Assembly: GCF_018614035.1 (NCBI RefSeq)
Contig: NZ_JAGGPA010000027.1
Coordinates: 1 to 64,000 of the forward strand
DNA from: Streptomyces sp. ISL-96
GTDB taxonomy: Bacteria > Actinomycetota > Actinomycetes > Streptomycetales > Streptomycetaceae
DNA length: 64,000 nucleotides
Reading direction: 5' to 3'
Part shown: piece after piece, positions 56,638 through 64,000 of the stretch
How the letters are laid out: each line of letters starts with the position of its first letter
Position numbering within the stretch: the stretch's first letter is position 1
Notes under the pieces: generated by a model
The model's database searches: none
Told to the model about the DNA's origin: nothing
The model's input: only the letters and a program-made list of their open reading frames with translations
Program-made: the position numbers and the translations under genes

Positions 56638-57219
56638 GTGGAGCAACTTGAGTGGTCGGCCCGAGTCAGCAAGACCGTGGCGCAGGAGGTGCGACGGCAC
56701 CGCCAGGCGCGGCGCCTGAGCGCGCAGCAGCTCGCGGACGCGTGCGAGCGGCTGGGCGGCAACCTGCCCCGGACGGTCATCTCCAACATCGAGAACGGCC
56801 GGCGAGGCAACGTCACCGTCGCGGAGGTGCTGATCCTCGCCGCTGCGCTCGAGGTACCGCCGACCGCGCTGGTCTTCCCGGTCGGGTACGAGGCCGAGGT
56901 CGAGCACCTGCCCGGCAAGACGGCCTCTCCGCTGGAGGCCGCCGACTGGTGGAACGGTGAACCGGCCGCCGAGGAGTGGGCCCTGACCCTGCTCCGCAAG
57001 CACCGGCGGCTGGAATCCCAGATCCGCCGGCTCTACAAGCAGATCTGGGAACAGGCCATCGGGGACTACCGGTGGCAGGGGGAGCCGGGGGGCCCGGAGG
57101 CGGGCGCGGCCCGGGAGGTCGCGGAGGAGCTGACCCGCGAACTCCACGAGCTGCGCGACGAGATCGCCGGCCGCGGCCTGGTGCTCCCGCCGCTCCCTGG
57201 GCTGGACCGACCGGCCTAA
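56638..57219 (+). CDS. XRE-family repressor-like protein
   Basis: 193 aa from GTG 56638, the probable transcription start. HTH at about 14-62 (EVRRHRQARRLSAQQLADAC; PRTVISNIENGRRGNVTVAEV). The rest is helical with acidic stretches (RLESQIRRLYKQIWEQAIGDY; REVAEELTRELHELRDEIAG). Between a divergent excisionase-like gene and the integrase, it is a candidate lysogeny or immunity regulator. The cassette gap to the integrase is 68 nt. Confidence 0.78.
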   Translation: MEQLEWSARVSKTVAQEVRRHRQARRLSAQQLADACERLGGNLPRTVISNIENGRRGNVTVAEVLILAAALEVPPTALVFPVGYEAEVEHLPGKTASPLEAADWWNGEPAAEEWALTLLRKHRRLESQIRRLYKQIWEQAIGDYRWQGEPGGPEAGAAREVAEELTRELHELRDEIAGRGLVLPPLPGLDRPA

Positions 57220-57287
57220 GCGTCCAGGCGGGGACGGCCCGCCACGTACGGGCGCGGGGCGCGCCCTGGTCCTACGGAGGGATAGCC

Positions 57288-58943
57288 ATGCCTGGAGCAC
57301 GGCGTGCCGGTGGCATTACGAAGCGGTGTGAGTGCCGCGACGAGGGCGGCAAGCGGCTGGGGGTGCAGTGCCCGCAGCTGACCAAGAGGGCGCACGGCAA
57401 CCACCAGTTGCGCCAAGAGCTACCGCCGGACGAGAAGGGGACGCGGCGCACGTTCCGGCGTACCGGGTACGCGACGGTGAAGGACGCCCAGACCGACCTG
57501 GACCGCATCCGCGCGATCCTCGACCTTGCGGAGGACGACGAGGACGCCGCGCGGCGGGTGGGCGACCTCCTGGCCGCCGTGATGCGGGACCGGGAGCCGA
57601 TCCCGGACACCGCTGACGTGAAACGGCGCCTCGCCGGCGGCGTGCCCATGGACGTCTCCCTGACCGTCGGGGAGTGGCTGGAGACCTGGGTGGAGTCCAA
57701 GAAGACGAAGCGCACCACCACGGCCGGGTACCGGTCCCACATCCGCGTGCACCTGATCCCAGGGGTGGGGCGCTACCGCCTGGACCGCTTCAACGTCGCC
57801 CAGGCACAAGCCTTCTTCGACGGGATCACCGAGCAGAACGAGGTGATCGCGGCCGAGAACGCCGCTCGCCGGGAGCAGGAGGCGCGCTGCCGGTGGGGCA
57901 AGGCGTGCCGACCGCCGGCCGCGGAGTCCGCGCGCCTGGCGGTCGAGCGGGAGAAGCTGGCCGCGATGCCGCCATACCGGCTCATCACGGGGCCGGCGAC
58001 CAAGCAGCGCATCCGGGCCACGCTGCGGACCGCGCTCAACGCCGCGATCCGCCGGCAGTACATCACGTTCAACCCGGCGGCCTGGGTGGAGCTGGAGTCC
58101 GGCAAGCGGCCGAAAGCCGTCCTGTGGACGGACCGGCACGTCGAGCACTGGCGGAAGACCGGCGAGAAGCCGAGCGCCGTCATGGTGTGGACGCCGACCC
58201 AGATCGGGGAATTCCTCGACGCCGCCGAGGAGTCCCGGCTTTACGCGTTCTTCCACCTGATCGCGTTCCGAGGCCTCCGCCGCGGCGAGGGTGTGGGCCA
58301 GGACGAGCGAAACGTGGACCTGGAGAACGGGTCCATCACCATCTCCAAGGAGATCGTGGTCGACAACTGGCAGGTGTTCGAGGACGACCCGAAGACCGAC
58401 GGGTCGGCCGCGACGATCGCCCTGGACTCCCTCAACGTGTCCGTGCTCCGGGAGCACCGCATCCGGAAGGCCGCGGAGCGGGCGGCCTGGAACGAGCAGG
58501 CCGCGAAGGACCGCTCGGACGGCAAGGACACCCAGGACTGGGTCGACACGGGCAAGGAGTTCGTGGACGTCGACGGGTCATGGCTGCACCCGGAGAAGGT
58601 GAGCGAGGAGTTCCGGCGGATCTGCCGGAAGGCCGGCCTACCGTCGATCAACCTCCGGGACCTTCGCCACTGCGCGGCCACCCTCATCCACGGCGGCGGC
58701 GGCGACCTCCACGCGGTGAAGGAGACGCTACGGCACTCCTCCATTCAGCTCGCCGGCGATACGTACACGTCGCTGCTCCAGCAGGTCGACCAGGAGATCG
58801 CGGAGCGCGCGGCCGGGCTGGTGCCCAGGGCTCGGAAGCCGCTGGACCCGCCCCTGGAGGAGGTGCCGGAGCCGCCCGAGGACGAGCCCGAGGACGGGTC
58901 CGAAGATGGGCCGGAAGGCTCGCCCGCGCCCCCGGGCGAGTAG
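57288..58943 (+). CDS. int: Tyrosine integrase
   Basis: 551 aa from ATG 57288 with GGAGG 7 nt upstream. N-terminal arm-binding part with a Cys pair (RCECRDEGGKRLGVQC), a core-binding SAM-like domain (LTVGEWLETWVESKKTKRTTTAGYRSHIR region, about 125-160), and the catalytic domain: first Arg in FRGLRRGEG (about 329), second Arg in NLRDLRHCAAT (about 460), then ETLRHSS and the nucleophile Tyr in AGDTYTSLL (about 493). The His that normally begins the H-x-x-R box is Arg here. The acidic C-terminal tail is low complexity. The attachment site starts about 220 nt after its stop. Confidence 0.9.
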   Translation: MPGARRAGGITKRCECRDEGGKRLGVQCPQLTKRAHGNHQLRQELPPDEKGTRRTFRRTGYATVKDAQTDLDRIRAILDLAEDDEDAARRVGDLLAAVMRDREPIPDTADVKRRLAGGVPMDVSLTVGEWLETWVESKKTKRTTTAGYRSHIRVHLIPGVGRYRLDRFNVAQAQAFFDGITEQNEVIAAENAARREQEARCRWGKACRPPAAESARLAVEREKLAAMPPYRLITGPATKQRIRATLRTALNAAIRRQYITFNPAAWVELESGKRPKAVLWTDRHVEHWRKTGEKPSAVMVWTPTQIGEFLDAAEESRLYAFFHLIAFRGLRRGEGVGQDERNVDLENGSITISKEIVVDNWQVFEDDPKTDGSAATIALDSLNVSVLREHRIRKAAERAAWNEQAAKDRSDGKDTQDWVDTGKEFVDVDGSWLHPEKVSEEFRRICRKAGLPSINLRDLRHCAATLIHGGGGDLHAVKETLRHSSIQLAGDTYTSLLQQVDQEIAERAAGLVPRARKPLDPPLEEVPEPPEDEPEDGSEDGPEGSPAPPGE

Positions 58944-59042
58944 GCTCGTGGACGTCACCGACGGGTGGTGTTCCCGCAGGTGGCAGGAGGTCTCTGCTCG
59001 CCCGATGCTCGCCCGAACGCTCCATAACGGGGTGACCCGAGG

Positions 59043-59165
59043 CGACACGAGCCGACAGGAGCGGGGGAACGGCGCGGAGGGAATCCGGCCCGTGACCAGC
59101 ACGTTCCGGCAGTGGCTAACATGGGGTGACATCAGCCGACACGAGGGGGAGCCCCCCGACAGGGG
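59043..59165 (+). repeat. CGACAnGAG repeats, candidate integrase arm sites
   Basis: CGACACGAG (59043-59051), CGACAGGAG (59053-59061), CGACACGAG (59137-59145) and CGACAGGGG (59157-59165) lie in the same direction between int and the tRNA core, the first two 10 bp apart and the last two 20 bp apart. GGGGTGAC is also repeated (59029-59036, 59123-59130). Confidence 0.55.
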
Positions 59166-59211
59166 ACTCATAATCCGTCGGCCGTGGGTTCGAGTCCCAC
59201 CCGCCCCACCA
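59164..59211 (+). other. Right attachment site: 3' fragment of CAT-anticodon tRNA
   Basis: The sequence from the anticodon stem on is intact: loop CTCATAA (anticodon CAT 59169-59171), T-arm GTGGG/TTCGAGT/CCCAC, 7-nt acceptor strand CCGCCCC, discriminator A and CCA (59209-59211). The 5' half is missing: the base at 59163 breaks the anticodon stem and the upstream bases cannot fold into a D-arm (89 nt would be needed to reach a pairing acceptor strand). This is the displaced 3' end left by integration into a tRNA gene, so the element lies to the left. Confidence 0.82.
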
Positions 59212-59551
59212 CGGAGTGGTCGCGCAGAATCGTTTCTACCTGGGGAAACGTAAGGACGGGAGCCACCGCGCAAGCCTTCGCGGCCCTCGCTGTAGCCCCG
59301 GATCAAGATCCAGTGGACATGCAGTGGACGCGGAGCGCCCGAAATGTCAACCATGCCTCCTAGGTCGCTTATGGCATGAAATGTGATCGCGAACGAGCGA
59401 CTTGTCGCCCGCGGTGGGCGGAGCCTGCGGGTCTCGACTTCGTCCGGCGATCTCGTGCGTGCGTCGATCTTGCTCGAAGGGTGCCGCTGGGCGAATGTTG
59501 GTGATGTACCTTGAATATGTACGTCATGGACTCGTGGATGGGGTGGTCGGT
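59212..59551. other. 340-nt spacer, first chromosomal sequence after attachment site
   Basis: No gene is seen. A short CGTTTC/GAAACG inverted repeat (near 59234-59252) may end tRNA transcription. Just before vapB, GTAC occurs at 59504-59507 and 59519-59522 around TTGAATAT, a possible VapBC operator. Confidence 0.45.
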
Positions 59552-59785
59552 ATGTCCGTTACCCAGATTGACCTCGACGACGAGGCGCTGACTGAGGCGA
59601 TGCGCCTGATGGGCGCGTCCACGAAGAAGGAGACCGTCAACGCTGCCCTGCGGGACTACGTTGCCCGTATCAAGAGGCTTGAGGCGGCCGAGAAGCTGGC
59701 CGCACGGGGCGAGCGGGGTGAGTTCGAGGCTGCGGCGGCCGCGCATGACGCTGCAAAGCGCGCGCGGCGGGCGGCCTTCGAGTGA
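59552..59785 (+). CDS. vapB: VapB-family antitoxin
   Basis: 77 aa from ATG 59552. The N-terminal ribbon-helix-helix is plain: MSVTQIDLDDEALTEAMRL (strand and helix A) and TKKETVNAALRDYVARIKRLEA (helix B). The C-terminal helical, charged tail (RGEFEAAAAAHDAAKRARRA) is the toxin-binding part. It overlaps the toxin by 4 nt, the normal arrangement of VapBC, in which the complex represses its own promoter. Confidence 0.85.
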   Translation: MSVTQIDLDDEALTEAMRLMGASTKKETVNAALRDYVARIKRLEAAEKLAARGERGEFEAAAAAHDAAKRARRAAFE

Positions 59786-60189
59786 TCACGTATCTCCTCG
59801 ACACGTCGGCTCTGTGGCACCTGTTCCGTACGCCGGGAGCCTTGCGGCCATGGGAAGGGCATATCGCCGCCGGCGTGTTCCATGTCTGTGAGCCCACGAG
59901 GGCGGAGTTCCTCTACTCGGCCACCAGTCCGGCTCACCGGGACGAGCTCGCTGAGGAGTTGGACGCCCTGTGTCAGCTCTCGCCAGTCCCGAAGAACGCG
60001 TGGCGCTGGGTCGACACCGCCCAGTACAAACTCACTCAACGCGGGCAGCATCGCGCCGCCGGCGCAATCGATCTCCTGGTGTGCGCGACAGCGATGCACC
60101 ACGGTCACACCGTGCTCCACGTGGACAACGACTTTGTCGCCGTGGCGGCCGTACTCAAGGAAGTGCAGCAGCGGGACGTACGCGCCTGA
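59782..60189 (+). CDS. vapC: VapC toxin, PIN-domain ribonuclease
   Basis: 135 aa from GTG 59782. PIN active-site acidic residues: LLDTSAL (Asp7), EPTRAEFLY (Glu near 42), AIDLLVCATA (Asp near 97) and HVDNDF (Asp near 115). The length is that of a complete VapC. Such toxins cut tRNA or rRNA. It is probably chromosomal, lying outside the attachment site, though a role in stabilising the neighbouring prophage cannot be excluded. Confidence 0.88.
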   Translation: MITYLLDTSALWHLFRTPGALRPWEGHIAAGVFHVCEPTRAEFLYSATSPAHRDELAEELDALCQLSPVPKNAWRWVDTAQYKLTQRGQHRAAGAIDLLVCATAMHHGHTVLHVDNDFVAVAAVLKEVQQRDVRA

Positions 60190-60336
60190 CCGCGGCACGC
60201 TTCAACAGCCCTACACTGTACGACGCTGAGACCGTCCAGGCGCTCAAAAAACGCAGCTCATCGACATGGAGGAGCCCCCGGGCGAGACGGAGTATGCACC
60301 CTCGTCTCGATGCGGGGCGCTGCCGGACCCGATGAA

Positions 60337-61260
60337 CTAAGCGGCCTGTGCTCCAGGCCGTTTGAAGACCTGCGACCCGTGCCAGACGACGAAGTCGGGG
60401 TCGACGGCGGGTCGTCCGGGTTGGGGCGTGGACAGGGGCTGTCTGTGCAGGGCGTCGATGGTTTGTCCCGCCTGGCTACGGGCTACGTACATCTGGGAGA
60501 CCTGGATTCGCAGGTCCGGCATCAGGCCGATGACGCCCAGGTCGAAGAGCGTGTGGTGCAGGGAGCACAGCGCGAGGCCGTTGTGCATCTCGTCCGGCCC
60601 GTCCTGGCTGTGCCATCGGACATGGGCGGCCTCGAGCCCCACAGGGTTTCGGCCGAGCGCGCCGTCGTAGCCGCACATGGCGCATGCGTACGCGTAGGCG
60701 TGCAGGACTTCTTCGGCGAACCCGGGCCGGCGCTTGCGGCGCTTCTTCGTGGTCGGCTGACAGGCGGCGTCCTCCAGGACTGCCAGATCGAGGCCGACGG
60801 CATCACAGATGGCGGCCTCCAGCGCGGGCGTGAAGTGTGGCTCCAGCAGGAGCCGGGCAGCCGCCGCGAGCGTGCCCGAGTCAGCCAGCAACTTCTCGAC
60901 CGGGGTAAGCAGTTGGCCGTGAGCTCCCCGCATACGGAGCCAGCCCCCGCGCTCTGGGGCGTCCGGCCCGATGGGGTTGCCGTCGTGGTCGTGCAGGCCC
61001 CACAGCTCGCGCTCGAGATGTACGAAGGGCATCGCAGCCCGCTCCCGTGCCCTCGACCGGCTCATCACCGTGGGCCCGAAGTCGTTGATCAGACGGCTGA
61101 CGGGCTCCTCAGCCTCGTCGTACGTCACTGTGGTACTGCCCGAGGTGCCGAACCGCCCGAGCAGCCACAGCAATAGCAGCGGCTTGTGCGGGGCGCGGCG
61201 ACTACCTATCTGAGCACGCCGTAGCCCGGCCAAGGCGCTCATCAGTTCGTCACTGGTCAC
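60337..61260 (-). CDS. Sulfur-binding-domain HNH endonuclease (type IV restriction)
   Basis: 307 aa; start taken as GTG 61258-61260 (reverse strand), with ATG 61240-61242 possible. N-terminal ~160 residues match the sulfur-binding domain of ScoMcrA-type enzymes: SRRAPHKPLLLLWLLGRF, VSRLINDFGPTV, AMPFVHLERELWGL. The C-terminal domain is HNH: YACAMCGYDGALG, LEAAHVRWHSQDGPDE and NGLALCSLHHTLFDLGVIGL, with the paired cysteines and catalytic His. Such enzymes cut phosphorothioate- (or otherwise modified) DNA. It is a host defence gene lying just outside a phage with modified-DNA genes. Confidence 0.82.
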   Translation of the reverse strand: MTSDELMSALAGLRRAQIGSRRAPHKPLLLLWLLGRFGTSGSTTVTYDEAEEPVSRLINDFGPTVMSRSRARERAAMPFVHLERELWGLHDHDGNPIGPDAPERGGWLRMRGAHGQLLTPVEKLLADSGTLAAAARLLLEPHFTPALEAAICDAVGLDLAVLEDAACQPTTKKRRKRRPGFAEEVLHAYAYACAMCGYDGALGRNPVGLEAAHVRWHSQDGPDEMHNGLALCSLHHTLFDLGVIGLMPDLRIQVSQMYVARSQAGQTIDALHRQPLSTPQPGRPAVDPDFVVWHGSQVFKRPGAQAA

Positions 61261-61369
61261 GGGACTCACTCTGCCATCCCACCGGAAGCGCGCACTGCCG
61301 CTCCGTGAGGGCGAGCGCGTCTGCGGCTGAGGGAGGGTGCCCTTCGCGCCAGGGTGCCGCAGGGGATGT

Positions 61370-62250
61370 TCAGGTGAGGGCTGGGGTGCCGTGACATTTC
61401 TTGTACTTGCGGCCTGATTCGCACCAGCACGGTCCGTTGCGGGGCGGGGGCCAGGACTTCGCTTGCCCTCGGGCTGCCAGGTCGGCGGTGAAGGAAGCAC
61501 GCAGACCTTCGGCGGCGGGTCCTGGTCTTCGTCGCGGGCGTAGGCGGCGAAGTCGTCGACCGTACCGCGGACGGTAACCAGGCGCGGCTGTCCCTGGTCG
61601 GAGTAGGTACGCAGCAGCTCCTCCACCACACGCAGGTGGTGGACGTGGTCGGTGCCGTAGTCGTCGGCGAAGGCAGGCCAGCGGCGGAGCAGCTCGGCGA
61701 ACTCCTGCTGCGGCCAGAACACCGCACAGGTCAACTGCGGTGCGCTCAGGGCGCTGCGACGCTGTTCGGCCTGCTCGGTGAGCCGGGCGATCTCGGCGCG
61801 CAGGACTTCAGGGGCGCCGTTGTCGAGCTGGGTGAGGCGCTTGGGGTCGTGGAGCTCGTTCAGGGTGTGAGTGCCGCGCATCAGCGGCGGGAGCTGGTCG
61901 TGGACCTGGTCGGCGACGTCGTCCCATCCGTCGTGTGGGTCGCCGAGTTGGCGTCGGACGCGGTGGCGGCCCGTGAGCAGCATGTCGAGGCCGGGCGGGC
62001 CGGTGCGTACGGTGTCGGCAGCGAGCTGGGCGGCGCAATCGAGGATGTCGGCGACCGTGGCGGGAGGCTTGAGCCGACTGTTGGCGATTTGCTGCACCTG
62101 GGAGTAGACGACGCGAGGATCAAGGTCAATCTGTGCGGTGACGGACGCGTCAGGATGCACGGCCTCTGCTTCCCGGGGCGAGAGATGTTCCGCTGGGAAG
62201 TCCTTCAGATTGAAGGTGACGACACCTGTGCTTTCGCACGTATTGCTGTC
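61370..62250 (-). pseudogene. Decayed PIN-toxin remnant fused to frameshifted SEC-C protein
   Basis: Reading leftward, 62250-62120 encodes the end of a PIN-domain toxin (VVTFNLKDFPAEHL; ASVTAQIDLDPRVVYSQVQQI; LKPPATVADILD) that continues in the same frame into a second protein (VRGTVDDFAAYARDEDQDP near 61520). The frame then needs a one-base shift at about 61510-61525 (GC-rich GGCGGCGGG) to reach the proper ending, ADLAARGQAKSWPPPRNG, PCWCESGRKYKKCHG, a SEC-C zinc motif, with stop at 61370-61372. So two genes were joined by a deletion and the product is frameshifted. The region upstream of 62250 also reads in shifted frames. Confidence 0.65.
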
Positions 62251-62439
62251 GGCGATGCCTGGCACTTCGTTGGCGAGACCTTCGAGGCCGCAGACGATCT
62301 GCACGCGGTCGCCGAGTGGTTCACCGCGGGAATCAGCCACATCCTCGGTGCCCTGGAGCGTGACGGACTCCTCGCCTTTGCAGTGCGAACCATGTGAAAA
62401 CATCAGGTGCTCCCAGCGGCAGAGCCACCGGGTGGCACG

Positions 62440-62625
62440 CTGCACCGTGAAGCGTTGTGCGAACTGGACATCACCGTTGCCACCCGTGGCAGGAAAGTGC
62501 ACAGCCCGGTCACAGAGCATTCGCCGTGCGGGCGCCGGACCTGGTGGGGCGCGAATTCGTTTGCGAAGGCCTCGAACCGGACCTGGACGAAGACTTCACG
62601 AGATCCGTCACGCACCGAACAATGA
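62440..62625 (+). mobile_element. Remnant of IS3-family transposase
   Basis: The translation has AVRAPDLVGREF and, in the next frame, SFAKASNRTWTKTS, together resembling the RAPDLVgRdFtA-x-x-PN-x-x-W-x-x-D segment at the start of the IS3 OrfB catalytic domain. Frames are broken and no terminal repeats were found, so it is a dead fragment. Confidence 0.5.
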
Positions 62626-62938
62626 GGCACCCACCATAAGGAATGGCGTCTTTGGAAAGGATCCCTGCGCGGATTCCGAAAGGTCACCTTCCGCACGGGT
62701 TACGTCCTGGGACGTGGTGTACGGGTTCTGCCTGATCCGGGGGTCTGTTCCGACCACCCGGTGCCCCTCGATCGCGTCCAACCGGGACGCGTTCGGGCTA
62801 GCTGCAGGCCGTTCTTCCGGCACACCGATGCCAAAAGGGCCGCATGGAGTTCCGCATCCGCCACCGTAGATCCCCTCGGCGCAACTAGCCCGCCACCAGT
62901 GCGAACACTGATGCAACTCTGCAGCCCAGCACTCCACT
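62626..62938. other. 313-nt region without supported gene
   Basis: No frame has a ribosome site plus coding-type codon use. It follows the IS3 remnant and is probably degraded sequence. Confidence 0.4.
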
Positions 62939-63238
62939 TCACCCATCCCGTCCATGACCGGACAACAGCCGGAGCTCCACGTAAGCGGGTTCGCCGCCGC
63001 CGACGCGGGTCGAGGCTTCTGCGCCCCTGTCGTCGGGCGCCCGGCATTGGACGGTGTAAACGCCTTCCTCCTGGGCGGGGAACGAGAAGCGACCGTCTTC
63101 ACCGGTCAGGGCGGCGATATCGAGGATCGACCCGGGTCCTTCGGCCAGGTACACACGTGCGTCCGGCACCGGCCCGCCGGCCTCGTCAAGCACGACACCG
63201 GTGATCAGCCGGCGGGCGGCGCTGCTGTGTGGAGTCAT
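62939..63238 (-). CDS. Carboxypeptidase-regulatory-like domain protein
   Basis: 99 aa, ATG at 63236-63238 (reverse strand); GTG 63245-63247 is an alternative. The sequence RLITGVVLDEAGGPVPDARVYLAEGPGSILDIA with LTGEDGRFSFPAQEEGVYTVQCRAPD (in parts) is the seven-stranded CarboxypepD_reg fold, with the GxVxDxxGxPVxxAxV signature. Usually a binding or structural module; no signal peptide is seen. It follows the protease gene by 43 nt on the same strand and may be its partner. Confidence 0.75.
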   Translation of the reverse strand: MTPHSSAARRLITGVVLDEAGGPVPDARVYLAEGPGSILDIAALTGEDGRFSFPAQEEGVYTVQCRAPDDRGAEASTRVGGGEPAYVELRLLSGHGRDG

Positions 63239-63281
63239 CGTGCACACCGCCGGGGCGACCGGCGACCTGGAAGAGGCGAGG

Positions 63282-64000
63282 TCATGCTTTCCAGGCCACG
63301 AGGTTGTCGTACACCGCTCTGGTGATCCGGGTTCCGGAGTTGGTGGTCGCGCCGCCGTAGGCGTGGACCGCGATCCCGTAGCGGCCGCCGTTGTGTAGAC
63401 GGTAGACGGCGCTGCCGCTTTGTCCGCCAGCCGTGTCGATGTCGTAGTAGACCTTCAGCGGGTTCACCGAACTGATGCCTCGGCCGGCGTACCACTGGGT
63501 GCCGGTGGGCTGGTCGCCGGGATATCCGGAGATGTTGCCCGTGGTCTTTAGCAGGTCGGCGTCGGGCCAGACCCCGATTCCGAACCAACCGGTGGTGGAG
63601 CCCAGTTCGGTGGGGATGATGATCGCGCCGTAGTCGAAGTTCTCGTCGCCGGAGCCCGTCCAGCCGGTCACCGTCCGGAAGTTCGTGCTGGTGACGGAGC
63701 CGAAGGGCAGTGTCGCGCCATTGCGGCCTGGCATGACCTGGATGCTCTTGACCCAGCCGTCCCGTCCAGCCACGCCGCTGTTCTTGATGTAGACCACATG
63801 CCCGGCGGTCGCCAGCGTGTGGGGGCCGATGAACCACCCGGTGCCGATCCAGCGGGAGTTGTCGGCAGCGGTGATGAGCAGGGACGCGTGCACGCGCCAC
63901 GGGTAGTTCGTCGTGTCCGCGATCTGGACACGATCGTCCGGTCCATGGACGGTCTCGGCGTGGGGCGCGGGGCCGTAGGACGCTTCGCCGATGTCCGGCA
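63282..64000 (-). CDS. Trypsin-like serine protease, 5' partial at window edge
   Basis: The reading frame is open to the right edge, so the N-terminus lies outside. Within the visible ~238 residues the triad is in place: His in TLATAGHVVYI, Asp in DENFDYGAII, and Ser in TAGGQSGSAVYR. The early part (YPWRVHASLLITAADNSRWIGTGWFIGPH in two pieces) is typical of V8/glutamyl-endopeptidase-type secreted proteases. Probably secreted, but the signal peptide is not in the window. Confidence 0.85.
   Translation of the reverse strand, partial: PDIGEASYGPAPHAETVHGPDDRVQIADTTNYPWRVHASLLITAADNSRWIGTGWFIGPHTLATAGHVVYIKNSGVAGRDGWVKSIQVMPGRNGATLPFGSVTSTNFRTVTGWTGSGDENFDYGAIIIPTELGSTTGWFGIGVWPDADLLKTTGNISGYPGDQPTGTQWYAGRGISSVNPLKVYYDIDTAGGQSGSAVYRLHNGGRYGIAVHAYGGATTNSGTRITRAVYDNLVAWKA

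Noticed and set aside
59123..59211. Complete tRNA gene
   Set aside because: A pairing 5' acceptor-like GGGGTGA exists, but the span is 89 nt, no D-arm forms, and the anticodon stem is broken at 59163; only the 3' part is tRNA.
60337..62520. Single 727-aa protein
   Set aside because: Three unrelated pieces (PIN end, SEC-C protein body, nuclease) share one open frame by chance; the nuclease has its own start at 61260 and the SEC-C end is in another frame.

Overview
The window looks like the right-hand ~59 kb of an integrated actinobacteriophage (prophage) followed by about 5 kb of host chromosome. The host is very probably a Streptomyces: coding density and GC are high, third codon positions are mostly G or C, GTG/TTG starts are common, leaderless promoters (TAnnnT then ATG after 6-8 nt) recur, and the genes include XRE-TPR regulators and a DUF6415-like protein typical of that genus. 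The right boundary is a 48-bp 3' fragment of a CAT-anticodon tRNA gene (about 59164-59211) just downstream of a tyrosine integrase. The left attachment site and the phage replication genes are not in the window. No complete rRNA or tRNA gene and no CRISPR array was seen.

Layout. (1) 0-7.5 kb: early/middle phage genes of mostly unknown function, including a PP2C-like phosphatase, a DUF3560-like protein and a NERD-domain membrane protein; two of the units start from near-identical promoters that carry paired 8-bp palindromes. (2) 7.6-14.2 kb: a 7-deazaguanine DNA-modification cassette with three paralogous ParB-like proteins, a gp88-like cysteine protein, a DpdA-like transglycosylase, QueD, QueE and FolE. 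No QueC is present. (3) 14.2-42.3 kb: the late operon, with terminase, portal, a 1134-aa MuF/2H-phosphoesterase/protease fusion, capsid, a tandem glycosyltransferase, tail tube, a Stealth-like transferase, neck proteins, tail chaperones with a -1 frameshift, a 1209-aa tape measure, minor tail proteins, a glycine-rich fibre, amidase endolysin and holin. Four late genes are preceded by the same TAnnnT element plus a conserved 19-nt leader. A strong bidirectional terminator closes the operon.

(4) 42.3-44.9 kb: a leftward operon of a HemB-like protein lacking both Schiff-base lysines, an O-methyltransferase-like protein and an intact-looking HemC. (5) 45.2-54.7 kb: cargo, with an XRE regulator, a primase-polymerase-like operon, a radical SAM/SPASM enzyme, a dTMP kinase, an EEP nuclease, a MazG-like protein and a methyltransferase. 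(6) 54.7-59.2 kb: a second XRE-TPR regulator, an excisionase-like HTH gene, a repressor-like XRE gene with a leaderless promoter, the integrase and the attachment site.

(7) 59.2-64 kb: host chromosome, with a VapBC pair, a sulfur-binding-domain HNH endonuclease, a decayed PIN/SEC-C region, an IS3-transposase remnant, a carboxypeptidase-regulatory-like protein and a trypsin-like protease that runs off the right end. The most noteworthy items are the QueC-less 7-deazaguanine cassette with triplicated ParB-like genes, the repeated late-gene leader, the dispersed TGTCCG/CGGACA repeat clusters, the HemB-like/MT/HemC operon, and the head fusion protein that retains internal gene-start signals. All family names are from motif recognition by eye; no database search was run.
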